Positions 39,541 through 50,279 of a DNA stretch of 64,000 nucleotides are shown piece by piece (position 1 is the first letter of the stretch; each line of letters starts with the position of its first letter). Under the pieces are notes generated by a model that saw only the letters and a program-made list of their open reading frames with translations, searched no databases and had not been told where the DNA came from. Source of the stretch: Rhynchopus euleeides. Lineage: Eukaryota; Euglenozoa; Diplonemea; Diplonemida; Diplonemidae. The position numbers and the translations under genes are program-made. Location: contig OY723277.1 in assembly GCA_963210315.1 (NCBI GenBank), forward strand, positions 310,001 through 374,000, written 5' to 3'.

Positions 39541-40768
39541 TGGGGTCGCAAAAAAAAGTGAAGTCGGACAAAGTCAGGCCCACGCCGAGGGAGAGCGAGA
39601 TGGCTGGCCACCCTCTCGCAAAACCCACTCCCGGTTCGGCACAGCTGGAAACAGGGCGGGGGTGTGGGGTCGGGGTATTGGGGAGCTGGGGAGGCCCGAG
39701 CTTGCGCCCCTTCGCTCACCACGTCAGGTGAGGAGCCTCTGAAAGATCGAACGATCGTCGCAGAACTACCCTCCTGTCGCCGGGGTGTGTGTGTGTGTGT
39801 GCATGTGCATTGGGATGATCAGCGGTCAGCGCTCAAAAATACATCGGTGCAGTTGGCACACACAACACAAATCTGTGGCGGGGGAGGGCTTGATAGTAGG
39901 TCGGGACAGCATAGCTGCCAGCCTCGTCCAAAGAGGACTTTCGGTACCCCCGCTGCTGTTTCGAGATTTTTTTTTGGCGCCCGTCTTTCTCTGCCAATCG
40001 GGGCCCCGCGGGTACTATTTTTGTGAGGCGCGGGAGTGTACCACGCGGGAGGTCACCGAACCCCCCCCCCCTAACACATCACACAACCCTGCGGGTCCCT
40101 GCGGCACACTGCGAAGACTGCCAGAGGGGGGGGGGTGGAGGTGCAAGAAGAAGAAGAAGTGAGAGTCAAAGAAAGGGCATAGAGTTGCGACCTCTCCATC
40201 CCCTCAGCACAGGGGGGGAGGGCGTGGATCTGTTGGAGTGCTGCTGTTTTGTTTGCAGGGGTGGGGTTCTACAAAATATCCACTTGCCTAATGAAGAGAC
40301 GTGTGTAGAGCACGGTTGGCTGAGCTGAAGAGACACTTTCCGCGCGAAAGTCGCCCGTAAAATATCCGGCGGCTGAGAATCCGGCACCGCGAACACAACA
40401 CCCTCCCACCCCTTGACCCTTCAGCAACGATTTCGCTCGCAAAACCAGCAGCAGTGAGATACAACCCCACACACGCTCGCGAGAGCCGGTAGCGCCTCCC
40501 ACACACCCACACACTAAAAAATCAGGCCGCTTGGGTTCGCTCCTTTATTTTTTGATTGCAGTGGTCTCGTCATGAATGCCGTTTGGGGCCCCTTCATCTT
40601 TCATATTTGCACCACACGCAACACACACGCACACACAAACCCGATATCATAGCGTTGCCTCACACAACAAACACATGATATGTTGTGTGCGGTGGCACCG
40701 AGCGAGACTCTGGTGGACACCTTCACTGTCACGCGCGACAGCTTCTGCTGGGGGGGGGGGGGGGGTTA
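39541..40768. other. Intergenic, no supported gene
   Basis: Contains GT microsatellite (39785-39802), GAAGAA-type purines (40144-40160), CA-rich stretch (40617-40640) and a partial S1 copy (40283-40355). Confidence 0.4.
40283..40355 (+). repeat. Partial S1 copy 3
   Basis: CCACTTGCCTAATGAAGAG, GTGTGTAGAGCACGGTTGGC and GACACTTTCCGCGCGAAAGT match the second half of 33628-33793. The first half is absent, so this copy is truncated. Confidence 0.6.
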
Positions 40769-42101
40769 GGGGGGGTCATAAGCCCGTACAAAACCACATT
40801 TTTCAACATACCATCAGAACCGCCCTAATACCTGATCTGACCCGAAAATCCGACCCATACCCCCCCGGAAACCGTCTGGAGCCCACTTGTGACACCTGAT
40901 GCGCACTTTTGTGATGATTTTTTGGGGTCCTAAAAAATGTACCTCAGTTTCGTACCTTGCCTTTGTACCTGAACCACTCCCGACCGCAGTATTTCGTTCT
41001 TTGCAAGGAAAGGGTATCACTACGCTCACCCAGCACGCCGAGCAACACATGCCGTGTGCCTAGGGCCTCGCAGAGGTGTCAGATGCTGCTGCAGAGGGGT
41101 ACCTTGCTCGAAAGACGCTCGCCAAACGGGAGATGTGCGGGGTCCCGGCAGAGAGCGTTGTGGCAGACCTGCGTCAGAAGAAAACGGCACACGACATCCG
41201 TGAGGCGACATTATTTCGGGCGCTCCGTCGGGCTGGGTACATAGGAGAGCGAGTGGGACGTGGTGACGACAGATATATGCAGTGGTGCATCAACTGCACG
41301 CACGTGCGAAAAGCGGCGTTCCTTGCTGGCCAAGAAAGATGTCACCTGCACTCCTACTCCTCCCACTCCTCCTGCTCCTACCCCTACACCAACTGATGTG
41401 GGCAGTGAGTGATGGCAGCTCCAGAGCAGCAGATGATCTAGGAAGCGATGAGCGGGTCAGCCGGGCAGACTACCCCAGTCCGTACCGGAAGTACGAAGCG
41501 TTGCGGGCCCGCCACCACCGCCTCCAGGAGAGGACCCGAGGATTAAGAGTAGGGTTGTACAACGCCAGGGGAGAGTATTCCCCTGGCGTTGAGACATCCC
41601 TGACGATCTTGCGGTCGCACTGTGGGGGTTGAGTCGGCAGGCAGATGCCTATCCAATGACTTTGTTGAGTCCTCACATGGTACACTCTCATACGTGCTGT
41701 TGAGACTGCGTGGTGTACTACACCCAGAAGGTGGCTGAACTCATTCAGCTGGCGCAACAACACAACATTCCCACCAATCAGGTACAAGAAAGACCTTGCC
41801 GAGGCACTGGGGAGGCAACATCGTGCCACCTGAGCCGGAACCACCGCAGAAAAGGCAAAGAACGAAATATTGCGGTCGGGAGTGGTTCAGGTACAAAGGC
41901 AAGGTACGAAACTGAGGTACATTTTTTAGGACCCCAAAAAATCATCACAAAAGTGCGCATCAGGTGTCACAAGTGGGCTCCAGACGGTTTCCGGGGGGGT
42001 ATGGGTCGGATTTTCGGGTCAGATCAGGTATTAGGGCGGTTCTGATGGTATGTTGAAATTTTTGGTATTTGTACGTTTTTAGGGGGGCTTATGACCCCCC
42101 C
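40769..42101. mobile_element. 1333-bp element with ~235-bp terminal inverted repeats and TA flanks
   Basis: The left end GGGGGGGTCATAAGCCC (40769 on) and the right end (GGGCTTATGACCCCCCC, ending 42101) are complementary, and similarity continues for ~235 bp on each side (to about 41008 and from about 41864), with one small indel near each tip. TA stands outside both ends (40767-40768, 42102-42103). Long inverted repeats with a TA duplication resemble Tc1/mariner-superfamily or related DNA transposons. The middle ~850 bp holds only short frames (see next entry), so it is non-autonomous or decayed. Confidence 0.8.
41064..41396 (+). pseudogene. Possible transposase or cargo remnant inside the long-TIR element
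   Basis: A 110-codon frame without an ATG near its start. It contains VVADLRQKKTAHDIREATLF and RALRRAGYIGERVGRG, which could be a helix-turn-helix of the kind found in transposase DNA-binding regions. Another frame downstream (41397-41632, different phase) has YRKYEALRARHHRLQERTRG. Together they may be remnants of one gene. No catalytic DDE triad is visible. Weak evidence. Confidence 0.25.
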
Positions 42102-42604
42102 TAGGCATAGGGATGGGGGGGGGGGGGCGGCGTGCCAGGTCGTCTGTCCGTGATGTGGTTCCTGTGCTGTTCGGTGGGCGGGTGGGGGGGGGGATGACGA
42201 ATTCTGTCTCGATGTCTGATGACATCGAGGGTGTTGAAGGGACTGGGGGGGGGGGGGGCGATGAATCCTGATGACGGACGAGTATGTGAAGGAATCTGAC
42301 GAGGGCAGTGGTGTTCAAGAATAGTGCAACCCAGTAAGTATCGCATACGATAATCCCATTATCGTATACGACCGGATACGATAATTATTATCGTATGCGA
42401 TAACATACGATAATGGGATTATCGTATGCGATAATATACGATAATAATTATCGTATCCGTTCGTATACGATAATGGGATTATCGCATCATACGATAATGG
42501 ATTATCGTATGCGATAATAAATTATCGTATGCGATAATTTTCCGAAAATTATCGTATCTGGTATATGTGCGATAATAATTATCGTTTGCACTGTATGCCT
42601 AGGG
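42102..42604. repeat. ATACGATAAT palindrome cluster bounded by TAGGCATA/TATGCCTA
   Basis: Between TAGGCATA (42102-42109) and TATGCCTA (42594-42601) lies a ~500-bp segment whose right half (42340-42590) consists almost entirely of ATACGATAAT, ATTATCGTAT and ATGCGATAAT words in both orientations, at least 15 in all. It can form many alternative hairpins. The left half (42110-42300) is G-rich and has no gene. Confidence 0.7.
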
Positions 42605-43442
42605 GGGGGGGGTAGTGAAGTCGAAGTCGAAGGTATCACAAGGCTCCCAGCGGGGTGGCGGCTCCCAGTTGGTTACCTACGCCGAACTAACAAACAAAGA
42701 AAAGGAAGGGGAGGGGGGTTTTTTTTTTGCCCACAGCATCGACAGCATTCGGTGCCGATAACCGCAGCCCTCCCCCCCCCCTTTTTCCTTCTTCAACTCT
42801 TCTTCTGGCGACCCGGCAAGTTCTTCCTTCCCCCCTAACCACCACACCCTTCCACACCCCGGCGCGCCGTTCGGACGTCTCCACCCCCCCCCCCCCAAAG
42901 CCCCGCAAGCAGCTGGCACCGTTGGGAGTAGAGGAGGGAAGAAAGCGGGAACACCGACCCTCGCATGGTTTGCGCACAGGACAGGGTTGGCATGCGAGTC
43001 AGCAAAAGAATCAGGGCTGAGTGGGTTGTGTAGGAACGCATGGGATACGCCATGCGGGCGCCAATGCGTTGCGGAGAGTGGCACCACAGCCTCTTTTCAC
43101 ACGCACGTTCGGCAGTGGGGGCGGTGGTGGAGAGGATGCTTGAGAGCGACGTATAGAGGAAAGCAAACCTCCCAACCTCCTTCAGCAATGCCTGCCCTTT
43201 GTTGCTGGCAGTGGTATTTCGCAGATCAATAATTACTGAAAAAAGAATTGGGCTACACACGAGTGATGTGTGTGACGCGTGCGATAAGCGCGGAAGACAA
43301 TAAAGGCTCCACAGTCGCACACCCCAACACCCCAACATGACAAAACGCAGCAGGTACCGGTGAGGGCAGGGCCGGGTCCCGCAGGGGGTTCCGCGGCACG
43401 TCCCGAGTAACCTCTTAGTGTTGTCGGTTTTGAGGGCAGTGA
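42605..43442. other. Intergenic, no supported gene
   Basis: Contains a fragment of repeat R1 (42663-42683) and pyrimidine-rich runs (42770-42800, 42880-42900). Frames lack recognisable motifs. Confidence 0.4.
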
Positions 43443-43546
43443 GGGGGATTTTCGCCATTTCGGCATTTTTTTTTGGCAAAAAAAATGCAAACTTGAGGAA
43501 TGCACCAGAAACGCACCGTGTTCATGCCCTGTCGCGAAGACCCCCC
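43443..43546. mobile_element. ~104-bp fold-back, GGGGGATTTTCGC ends
   Basis: GGGGGATTTTCGC (43443-43455) and GCGAAGACCCCCC (43534-43546) pair imperfectly. An inner hairpin is formed by GCATTTTTTTTT and AAAAAAAATGC (43463-43488). Confidence 0.5.
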
Positions 43547-44600
43547 AGCTGAGCTCCCAATTGAGAGGGCAAGCTGAACACCGGCCCAAAATAGTCGTGG
43601 ACTTTATAGGTGTAGCGCAGACAGCAGGTTTCACTGTCCCCTGCCACAATACGTTCCGGTCGGGGGACAGATCGGTTTCTGGTGACGTTTCGACGAGGCA
43701 GGGTGGCCGGTTCAAACTACCAACTGGCCAGGCCCAGCGCCGTCGACCCACCCAAGGGGGTTTTCAGGAAGAACATCCTTCGAGTGTTTCGGGGCAGGGG
43801 TTGGGGGGGCAGGGGGAGTCCTGTTTGGGGCATTTCTGAGCCCTGGCCGGGGGCCCCTACCCCACCCCCATTATTAAAAACCCGATTTCCCGAAGGAGTT
43901 TTTTTGGTCCCCCTCTTCTTTCACGAAGATCTATGGCGAGCCGGGGGGGGGGGGGGGAGGGGAGTGAGGTGGGGAAGAAGAATCACGAAGGACCAAGACA
44001 GTAAACAAGATCGGAATCATGCTTGCGTGCGCAAAAAAAAAACAAAATGAATCGGGAGGGGAAGATGGTGGAGTGAGGTAGCGAAGAACAATAATTAGCA
44101 ATCATAAGTTAGGCCAGGATCGGGCCGGGGAGAGAGAGAGAGAGAGAGGGGCGTGGAGGGGAGGTACAACTGTTGAACTACTGCAAAACCGAGTGAATCA
44201 CATCGAGAGAAAGGCAGAGAAGAAGGTTGGACAACGAAAGTTGATATCCTCCATAACTGCTGAGCGGCACCCACCCTGCCAGGGGGCGTGAGGTGTTCGC
44301 AGCCCCGGGTCAGGGACCCGCCGAATAATACGGAAAATCACCAGGCAATATTTCGCCCAACTGAACCTTTCACGATTCATTTGGCGAGAGCTGCCCGTCT
44401 CAACTGTCATACCTTGTTGCCGTTGGAAGCAGCCAAATAAAGGGCTGAACATGTGTTTTGGCACCGAGTGTAGTGGCGCCAAAATGGAGAAAAGAAGGTG
44501 CGGGCACAATGGTGCTCTTTGGGGGAAGTGAAGGAGAAGAACAGGACAACACAGGGTGTGGGGGGCCTTCGCTCAGAAGCTCAGAAAAAGTGAGAAAAGG
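43547..44600. other. Intergenic, no supported gene
   Basis: Includes a (GA)n microsatellite at 44131-44148 and G runs at 43941-43955. No domain seen on either strand. Confidence 0.4.
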
Positions 44601-44675
44601 TGAAGCCGCCTCACAACACACTGGGCTGTAAAGTGACACAGTTTGACCCACAGCGACACGGAGCGAAGGCTCCCA
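44601..44675 (+). repeat. Dispersed repeat R2, copy 3
   Basis: GAAGCCGCCTCACAACACAC, TGGGCTGTAAAGTGACACAG and CACAGCGACACGGAGCGAAG closely match 14732-14805. The preceding GGCCTTCGCTCAGAAGCTCA word again contains CTTCGCT. Confidence 0.7.
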
Positions 44676-46163
44676 CACGAGTTGCCCACCCTCCACTCGT
44701 TGCGGTCGTCGAGAGGATCGTCACGGGTTCTTGAGAGATACATGGCAAAGGGAGGTCGTGGTCCAACGTCTGTGCAAGTGCAGGGTATTGAACAGAAAGG
44801 CCGAGACGTGGTGGGGGGGGGGGTTTGATCGTCGAGTGTGAATGGAAAATCAAGTCTCCCAGCACCTCCTCGCTCTTGGGGGAGGGGGGGAGAGTGGGTG
44901 CGTTAGCGACACACCTGCTCACCAGGAACAGGCGCGACACACAGTAGACCCTCCCAATAGCAAAAGAATTGTGGATGGGGGAGGGGAGGGGAGGGGTGGT
45001 GTTGCCTACCGGGATGCAGGCAATACAGGCAATACAGGCAATGCAGAGAGGAAGAGGCAAAACAGGCAAAAAGGCAACGAGGCCACCACCCCCTTGACTC
45101 CATTGCAGGTCATCCGGGGGAGAAGCAGGATGGAGGATGCAGGAAGTGTGGAGGGGGAAGAGAGGAAGAGTAGCCGTAAAACATGCTCCGATGCACAAAG
45201 CTCCAGGTCAGGGAGGGGGGGCCGAGCGGCGGCCCAGAATATCTGAATACCAGCTCAGAACGTGCGTGGGGAATGTGTGGAATACTGGCTTCCTTCGACA
45301 GGCGCCGCCTGGCTGCTGCGGTGCAGCGAAGCAAGCTGAACTGCCATCCCCTTCGTGCAGTCTTCTTCCGCTGCGCTTTTGAGGCATCAGTAACCCAGTT
45401 CAAAAGAAACGCATACACGCCAAGGGGCACGAGGGCTCCCTGGCAAGACTTCTTGGCATAAGCCATGAACTGCGCGGAAAGCCTGGACAGAATCCCCGAC
45501 ACAGAGCAATTGCAGCCCGTGGGGTCTTGGTCTGAGACAGGGGTCCGGAACAGTTGCATGCGCTGCGCGTGCCTCTTCGGACAGCGGGCAAATTTTTGAA
45601 AAAGGCAGGGTCGCAAATCGTAGACTAACCGGATTTACGCACGTATTGTAGAAAAGGGGTTGGCGAACTGGCATCACAGTTCGCCAACCCCTATCCAAGG
45701 GGCACAGCACGAGAACCACAACACAATACAACACACAACACAGCCCTCCGGCTTGGGCCCAACACAAAAAAAGTTCAAGCAGCCCGCCCCCAAATAGCGG
45801 AGTGCCACAGCAGGCATCAATCGGGGGCTGGCAAACAACAGAGGATGACAGCACGTAACGTTGATGTCACCTGTTCTGTTTTTGGAGGAAAGGGGGGGGG
45901 GTGCGGGAAAGGATGGCGTGGGAGTGGGGATGGAAAAAAGATACAGCAGGAATATATGAACAGTAAGATAATCGCGGCAGCCACCCCCATCCCATCCCCT
46001 GGTCATCACCACAAGCCTGTGGGAAGGGCCAGGCCCACAGCAGGCAGAATATGCTCTTGTGGGAAGCGCGTCGGAGTCAGGAACAGTTTCGACCACAATA
46101 TAAACCACTCGACCCGACAACACCGGGGATGCAGGCTGCTAGCACCGCGAAAATCACACAAAA
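44676..46163. other. Intergenic, no supported gene
   Basis: At 44811-44856 a G run plus TTTGATCGTCGAGTGTGAAT repeats 20151-20192. An ~9-bp tandem (CAGGCAATA, three copies plus a variant) lies at 45016-45048. A 168-codon minus-strand frame (45110-45616) has no recognisable motif. Confidence 0.4.
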
Positions 46164-46278
46164 TGGGGATCTTCGCTGACGGCAAGCTTTTGGCGTAGTT
46201 TGGCGAGTCCCACCTATGAAATAGGTGGAAATGCACCAAGAAAAGCGCCGTTTTCGGCACAGTCAGCGAAAATCCCCA
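46164..46278. mobile_element. 115-bp fold-back, TGGGGATCTTCGCTGAC ends
   Basis: TGGGGATCTTCGCTGAC (46164-46180) and GTCAGCGAAAATCCCCA (46262-46278) pair with two mismatches. CCCACCTATG/ATAGGTGG forms an inner hairpin (46209-46228). Non-coding. Confidence 0.65.
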
Positions 46279-46905
46279 AACAAGAAATGCAATGGAGGGG
46301 GGGGGGGGTGAGCTTCGTGTGCGTTGCAGTGAAAATTGCAGTATTCAAAGGCAACACACGATTCCTCCCAAAATAAGGGGGAACTCAGAGAGTTCTCTCT
46401 GGAAACGGATGATCGGCTCCAGTCTGGGGTGAACGACACGCCACGAACGTTGAAGACGCTACTTGGGCACGAAAGGAAATAGGAAGGCAGAAAAGGCACC
46501 GCCAGGGAACCCCTCTGCTGAAAGTAAAACACACGAAAGGCGTGATAACTGAGTTTGCATATTCCTTGTGTGTAAACCCGCTCCCCTCGGGAAAGAGAAA
46601 GGGCCCAAAGGAAGGAACGAAGAGCACATAGAGTGATCCTGTTGTGGAAAGAACTGGGTGGAGAGATGAGTATGTGACGGTGTGTCACGTCGCGGTTCCA
46701 GCTAAGAATACAGGGCGAGTGCGATCGCATGGCAATCCCCACCCACAGTGAGAAGAAGGGGGGGGACGCGGGATGGTTTGTCGCGAACATTAGGGTGGGA
46801 GGAAAAATGTCAGCCGATGCCTGGATCGTTGATCGCTTCTGAACGATGACGTCGTTTCACACGACGGTGCCGCCGGAGAGCCGGTGCAAATCAGACGTAG
46901 ACACC
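46279..46905. other. Intergenic region downstream of the third receptor
   Basis: No gene is supported. The part next to 46906 would be the 3' untranslated region of the minus-strand receptor. Confidence 0.4.
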
Positions 46906-49389
46906 TCAAATGATGACATGCCTGCGAGGAGAAGGCTGAGACTGCTGGCGCCCCGACCAGGCCTGCGTCTTCCGGGGGAAAGGGGTGTCTTCTGAGGACA
47001 GGTGTGACATGTGCGACAGGTTGCTGTACGTCCTGTGTGGCGGCAACACCAGTGAGTCGCGGTTCCGCCAGTGCGGTGTGGACACGGCGCTGGAACGGCC
47101 GTGCCCCGGGGTGACGGGCAGGATGAAGGGGGTCATCCGCATGTCGGAGACTGGCGTCGGGCTCGAGGGGGAGGTGCGGGGGGTCAGCACTGCGGCCTCC
47201 AGGGCATCCAGTTCGGCCTGCTCCGCCTCGCGCCTACTCTTGAGCACGCCTGCCTGCAGCAGGTCGCGGCGCTTCGAGCAGAGGAGGTACACCTCGCAGC
47301 TGATGTCGAGAAGCAGTTTAATGGCAAGGGTGACGATGGCCGCGTCCAACAGTAGATCTGCCACATCGAAGGTCCAGTCGGAGGGGCGGTCCCGGTAGAA
47401 GCCTGCAGCCATCAGGACCATGGAGGAGATCTCGAGGAGGTTCACCACAACAGTGACGCCGAAGTCGCGTGGGCGGCAGAAGGGGGAACACATGCAGGAG
47501 GCGGCAAGGAGGATGGCGAACACACAGGCACATGCCATCTTCATGTGTCCGCAGCCCACGGTGGTTTCCGGCCCCGTGGCGATCAAGGCGCTGAGGGCAA
47601 AGCTGGCAGCAAACTCGATCCCAGTGAACCACACGCACTGCTGCTTGTAGGGGATAAGGCACGTGGTGTGGCGCTGCACCCACATCGTCGTGTTGTCGAT
47701 GTTGATCCACTCCCCGCGCCCCAGCATCCCCACAACCATGGTGTTGGTGCGCCCCGAGGCGTGTGCGTAGATGGCCCTGCTGGGCACACCGCTGCGTGTG
47801 ACGTACAGCATCCACACGGGCACGGCAATGCTCAGCACAATCGCAAATGCGGCGGCGGCGTGCCAGCTGTCGTGGTGGGCAATCACGTTCGCAGCAGCAA
47901 GTGTCGTGCCCTGGTAGAGGAACTGGAACACAACAAGCGGCACAGAGGGCAGCCGCAGCATGCCCTGCAGGTCGGTCACAGGGTAGGACACACCCAAGAC
48001 ACCCTTGGCCGTGTACAGCACCAGGAGCGACAGCAGCGCCACGCCTGCCATCACACACAGGTTCACAATCAACACACCGACATAATCGCTTCCGTCGACA
48101 ATGATCTCAGTCGGGTGCAGCTCGTCAGGAACATCACGCGAACACCCCTGTGCCACAAGAGCAATGCGGAGTGCTGCCCCTGCACCGAACCCTGGGAGGG
48201 GTGCCGACAGCACCGCAGTCACAAGACCACCTTTGGTGGCGAACGCTGACGCTGATATAGACGACAGACTCGCCGCCAAACCAATCGGCTCTGCCACAGA
48301 TGCATTCGGGGCAGGAGTCGGGACATTCTGCCCCGTCGGCGAGGACGTCACTGGTGCTGTTGTCGGCGGCGAAGGCGTCGGCGGCACGAGAGTCGAAGGT
48401 GTGTTCGTGAATGGAGCGAGTGTCGGCGGCACGGATGTGAGGGGCACAGGTGTCTGTGGGGGTGATGTCGAAGGCGCCGGCGTAGCCGGCGATGAGGTAA
48501 GTGGAGAGGATGTCAGAGGAGAAGCTGTGGGCGGTGCTGCAGTTGCCGGTGCGGGTATCGGTGGCGACGGGGTCGGCGGAGAAGGCGTTAGTGGTGCTGC
48601 AGTTGCCGGTGCGGGTGTCGGTGGCGCTGGTGTGGGCGGCGATGGCGTTGGAGGGGCAGGGGTGGGTGGCGAAGCTGTCGGTGGCGCCGCAGTAGGTGGT
48701 GAAGGCGTTGGTGGTGCTGGTGTGGGTGGTGAGGGCGTGAGTGGGGCAGGGGTGGGTGGCGACGGGGTTGGTGGTGACACAGTTGGGGGCGCCAGAGTTT
48801 CCGGTGCAGGCGTCGGCGGAGAAGGCGTCGGTGGTGCTACAGTTGCCGGTGCGGGTGTCGGTGGCGCTGCAGTTGTGGGTACAGGCGTCGGCGGCGACGG
48901 GGTAGGCGGTGACGAGGTGGGAGGGGCAGGGGTGGGTGGAGAAGGCGTCGGCACGGCTGTCGGAGGGGACGGTGTGGGTGGCGCAGGAGTCGGGTCGAAA
49001 ACGATTTCCCACACGGAGTTGGACCACGACCCGCCGCAGGTCTCAGACGTGTTCTGCGGGCACACCATGTTGCAGTTGGTCGCCACCCCAAGCCCCCCGT
49101 AGTCCTTGCCACAGAAACACGCCTGCGAGTACTGCAGCCCGATGTACTTCTTGGGGTAGGGTGCAAGGTCTGTCAGGCACGACTCGGCACAGAGCTTCGT
49201 GCTGCAGCGGTCTTTACCATACCGACCTTCGTCGATGTCCTTCGGCGACTTCTGGTCCTTGAAGCAACCTACATACTCCAGGCGATAGTTGACTGCCGCA
49301 CACAGACCAGGGCACATGGCAAGCACGCACGCCACAGCCCACACACGCAGGGGAGAGGGGACATGGCTGCGTGTGTAATGCCACATCAC
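46906..49389 (-). CDS. WSC-domain receptor with Thr/Pro stalk and multi-pass membrane domain (paralogue)
   Basis: 827 codons. A signal peptide covers residues 1-32 (VWAVACVLAMCPGLCAA); the two initial Met codons are equivalent. Residues ~36-130 form a WSC domain (EYVGCFKD, CAESCLTD, YIGLQYSQACFCGKDYG, NTSETCGGSWSN). Residues ~136-355 are a TPSPPTPAPPT stalk. The membrane module (~390-700) begins with ALRIALVAQGC and LHPTEIIVDGSDYVG and includes GEWINIDNTTMWVQRH and CGHMKMACACVFAILL, all with direct counterparts in 30196-33396. The tail (~705-827) starts SKRRDLLQAGVLKS, matching SRRRSMLQADVL of the paralogue. Probable surface sensor; the multi-pass module does not match a receptor family I can name. 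Confidence 0.88.
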   Translation of the reverse strand: MMWHYTRSHVPSPLRVWAVACVLAMCPGLCAAVNYRLEYVGCFKDQKSPKDIDEGRYGKDRCSTKLCAESCLTDLAPYPKKYIGLQYSQACFCGKDYGGLGVATNCNMVCPQNTSETCGGSWSNSVWEIVFDPTPAPPTPSPPTAVPTPSPPTPAPPTSSPPTPSPPTPVPTTAAPPTPAPATVAPPTPSPPTPAPETLAPPTVSPPTPSPPTPAPLTPSPPTPAPPTPSPPTAAPPTASPPTPAPPTPSPPTPAPPTPAPATAAPLTPSPPTPSPPIPAPATAAPPTASPLTSSPLTSSPATPAPSTSPPQTPVPLTSVPPTLAPFTNTPSTLVPPTPSPPTTAPVTSSPTGQNVPTPAPNASVAEPIGLAASLSSISASAFATKGGLVTAVLSAPLPGFGAGAALRIALVAQGCSRDVPDELHPTEIIVDGSDYVGVLIVNLCVMAGVALLSLLVLYTAKGVLGVSYPVTDLQGMLRLPSVPLVVFQFLYQGTTLAAANVIAHHDSWHAAAAFAIVLSIAVPVWMLYVTRSGVPSRAIYAHASGRTNTMVVGMLGRGEWINIDNTTMWVQRHTTCLIPYKQQCVWFTGIEFAASFALSALIATGPETTVGCGHMKMACACVFAILLAASCMCSPFCRPRDFGVTVVVNLLEISSMVLMAAGFYRDRPSDWTFDVADLLLDAAIVTLAIKLLLDISCEVYLLCSKRRDLLQAGVLKSRREAEQAELDALEAAVLTPRTSPSSPTPVSDMRMTPFILPVTPGHGRSSAVSTPHWRNRDSLVLPPHRTYSNLSHMSHLSSEDTPFPRKTQAWSGRQQSQPSPRRHVII

Positions 49390-50136
49390 ACCTGCTGCGT
49401 GGGTTGGGTGTGTGCAGGCGGGCTGGCTGGCAGCTCAGAACATACAGGCAGGCGGTTGGCATGTTGGTGATGGGGGTTGTGAGAGTGGGTGTGGGCGGGC
49501 AGCCGTCTGGCCTTCTCAGCACCTTTGGCAGCGATATCATTTCCTTTTGCTTCGTGAGGCTGCCACCCCAGCACACAGCGGAGCAGATCGGCAAGACACG
49601 TCGTGTGAAAACATAGCTGCAGGGAAGGAAGGGATTCGTGTGGATACAATCAAGGGAACAATGCCAACAGGATCTGGCGCGAGCCGCATTTCCCCAGGCA
49701 GGAGTTCGGCGGCCCATGGTGTTGTGAGACTCTGAACCCGTACCCTGAGTGGCCAACTCCGTGGTGGGTCGTCCAAAGCCTGGAGCTGCCGGAAATCCAA
49801 GCACTGGACTGGGGAGTGTGGGAGTGGGGTGTGTGAGAGCCACAAGATTCAATTGCTGTGTTGATGTACTCAGTGGACTGGCGAGGTATCACCAGTCCCC
49901 GTGCGTGTGGCTCGTCTGGTTCAAGCCACCATGTGCCACCGTCCCTGTAAGCATGAGTGGGGAACACTGGAGGCCTGTAAGAGCGAGGGATGTGGCTGGC
50001 CTGAAATAGGACAAATCAGGCCACAAGAGGACTGTGGACGGGAACCGGCGTCGCCAGGAAAGGTGCGATTTTTTGCAGGAAAGATGAGGTACCGACTACC
50101 ACGAATATTTGGGGGCCGTCTGGCAAGTGCAGATTA
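49390..50136. other. Upstream region of the third receptor, no supported gene
   Basis: About 750 bp, including whatever promoter drives the minus-strand receptor. No TATA-like element stands out. Frames here are short and without motifs. Confidence 0.4.
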
Positions 50137-50279
50137 CTGGGGGGGGGCAATTAATCGTAAGTAGTCGAATAATCGTAAGGGGGCGATTAATTGTACAACA
50201 TTTTCTGGGCCATTTATACGTAAATTTGTTTTGAATAATCGTAGGGGTTACGATTATTCACTTTTGGCCAAATTTCTGA

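Noticed and set aside
45110..45616. 168-codon minus-strand frame
   Set aside because: Parts look protein-like, but there is no family resemblance and the C-terminal third is low-complexity Ser/Pro.
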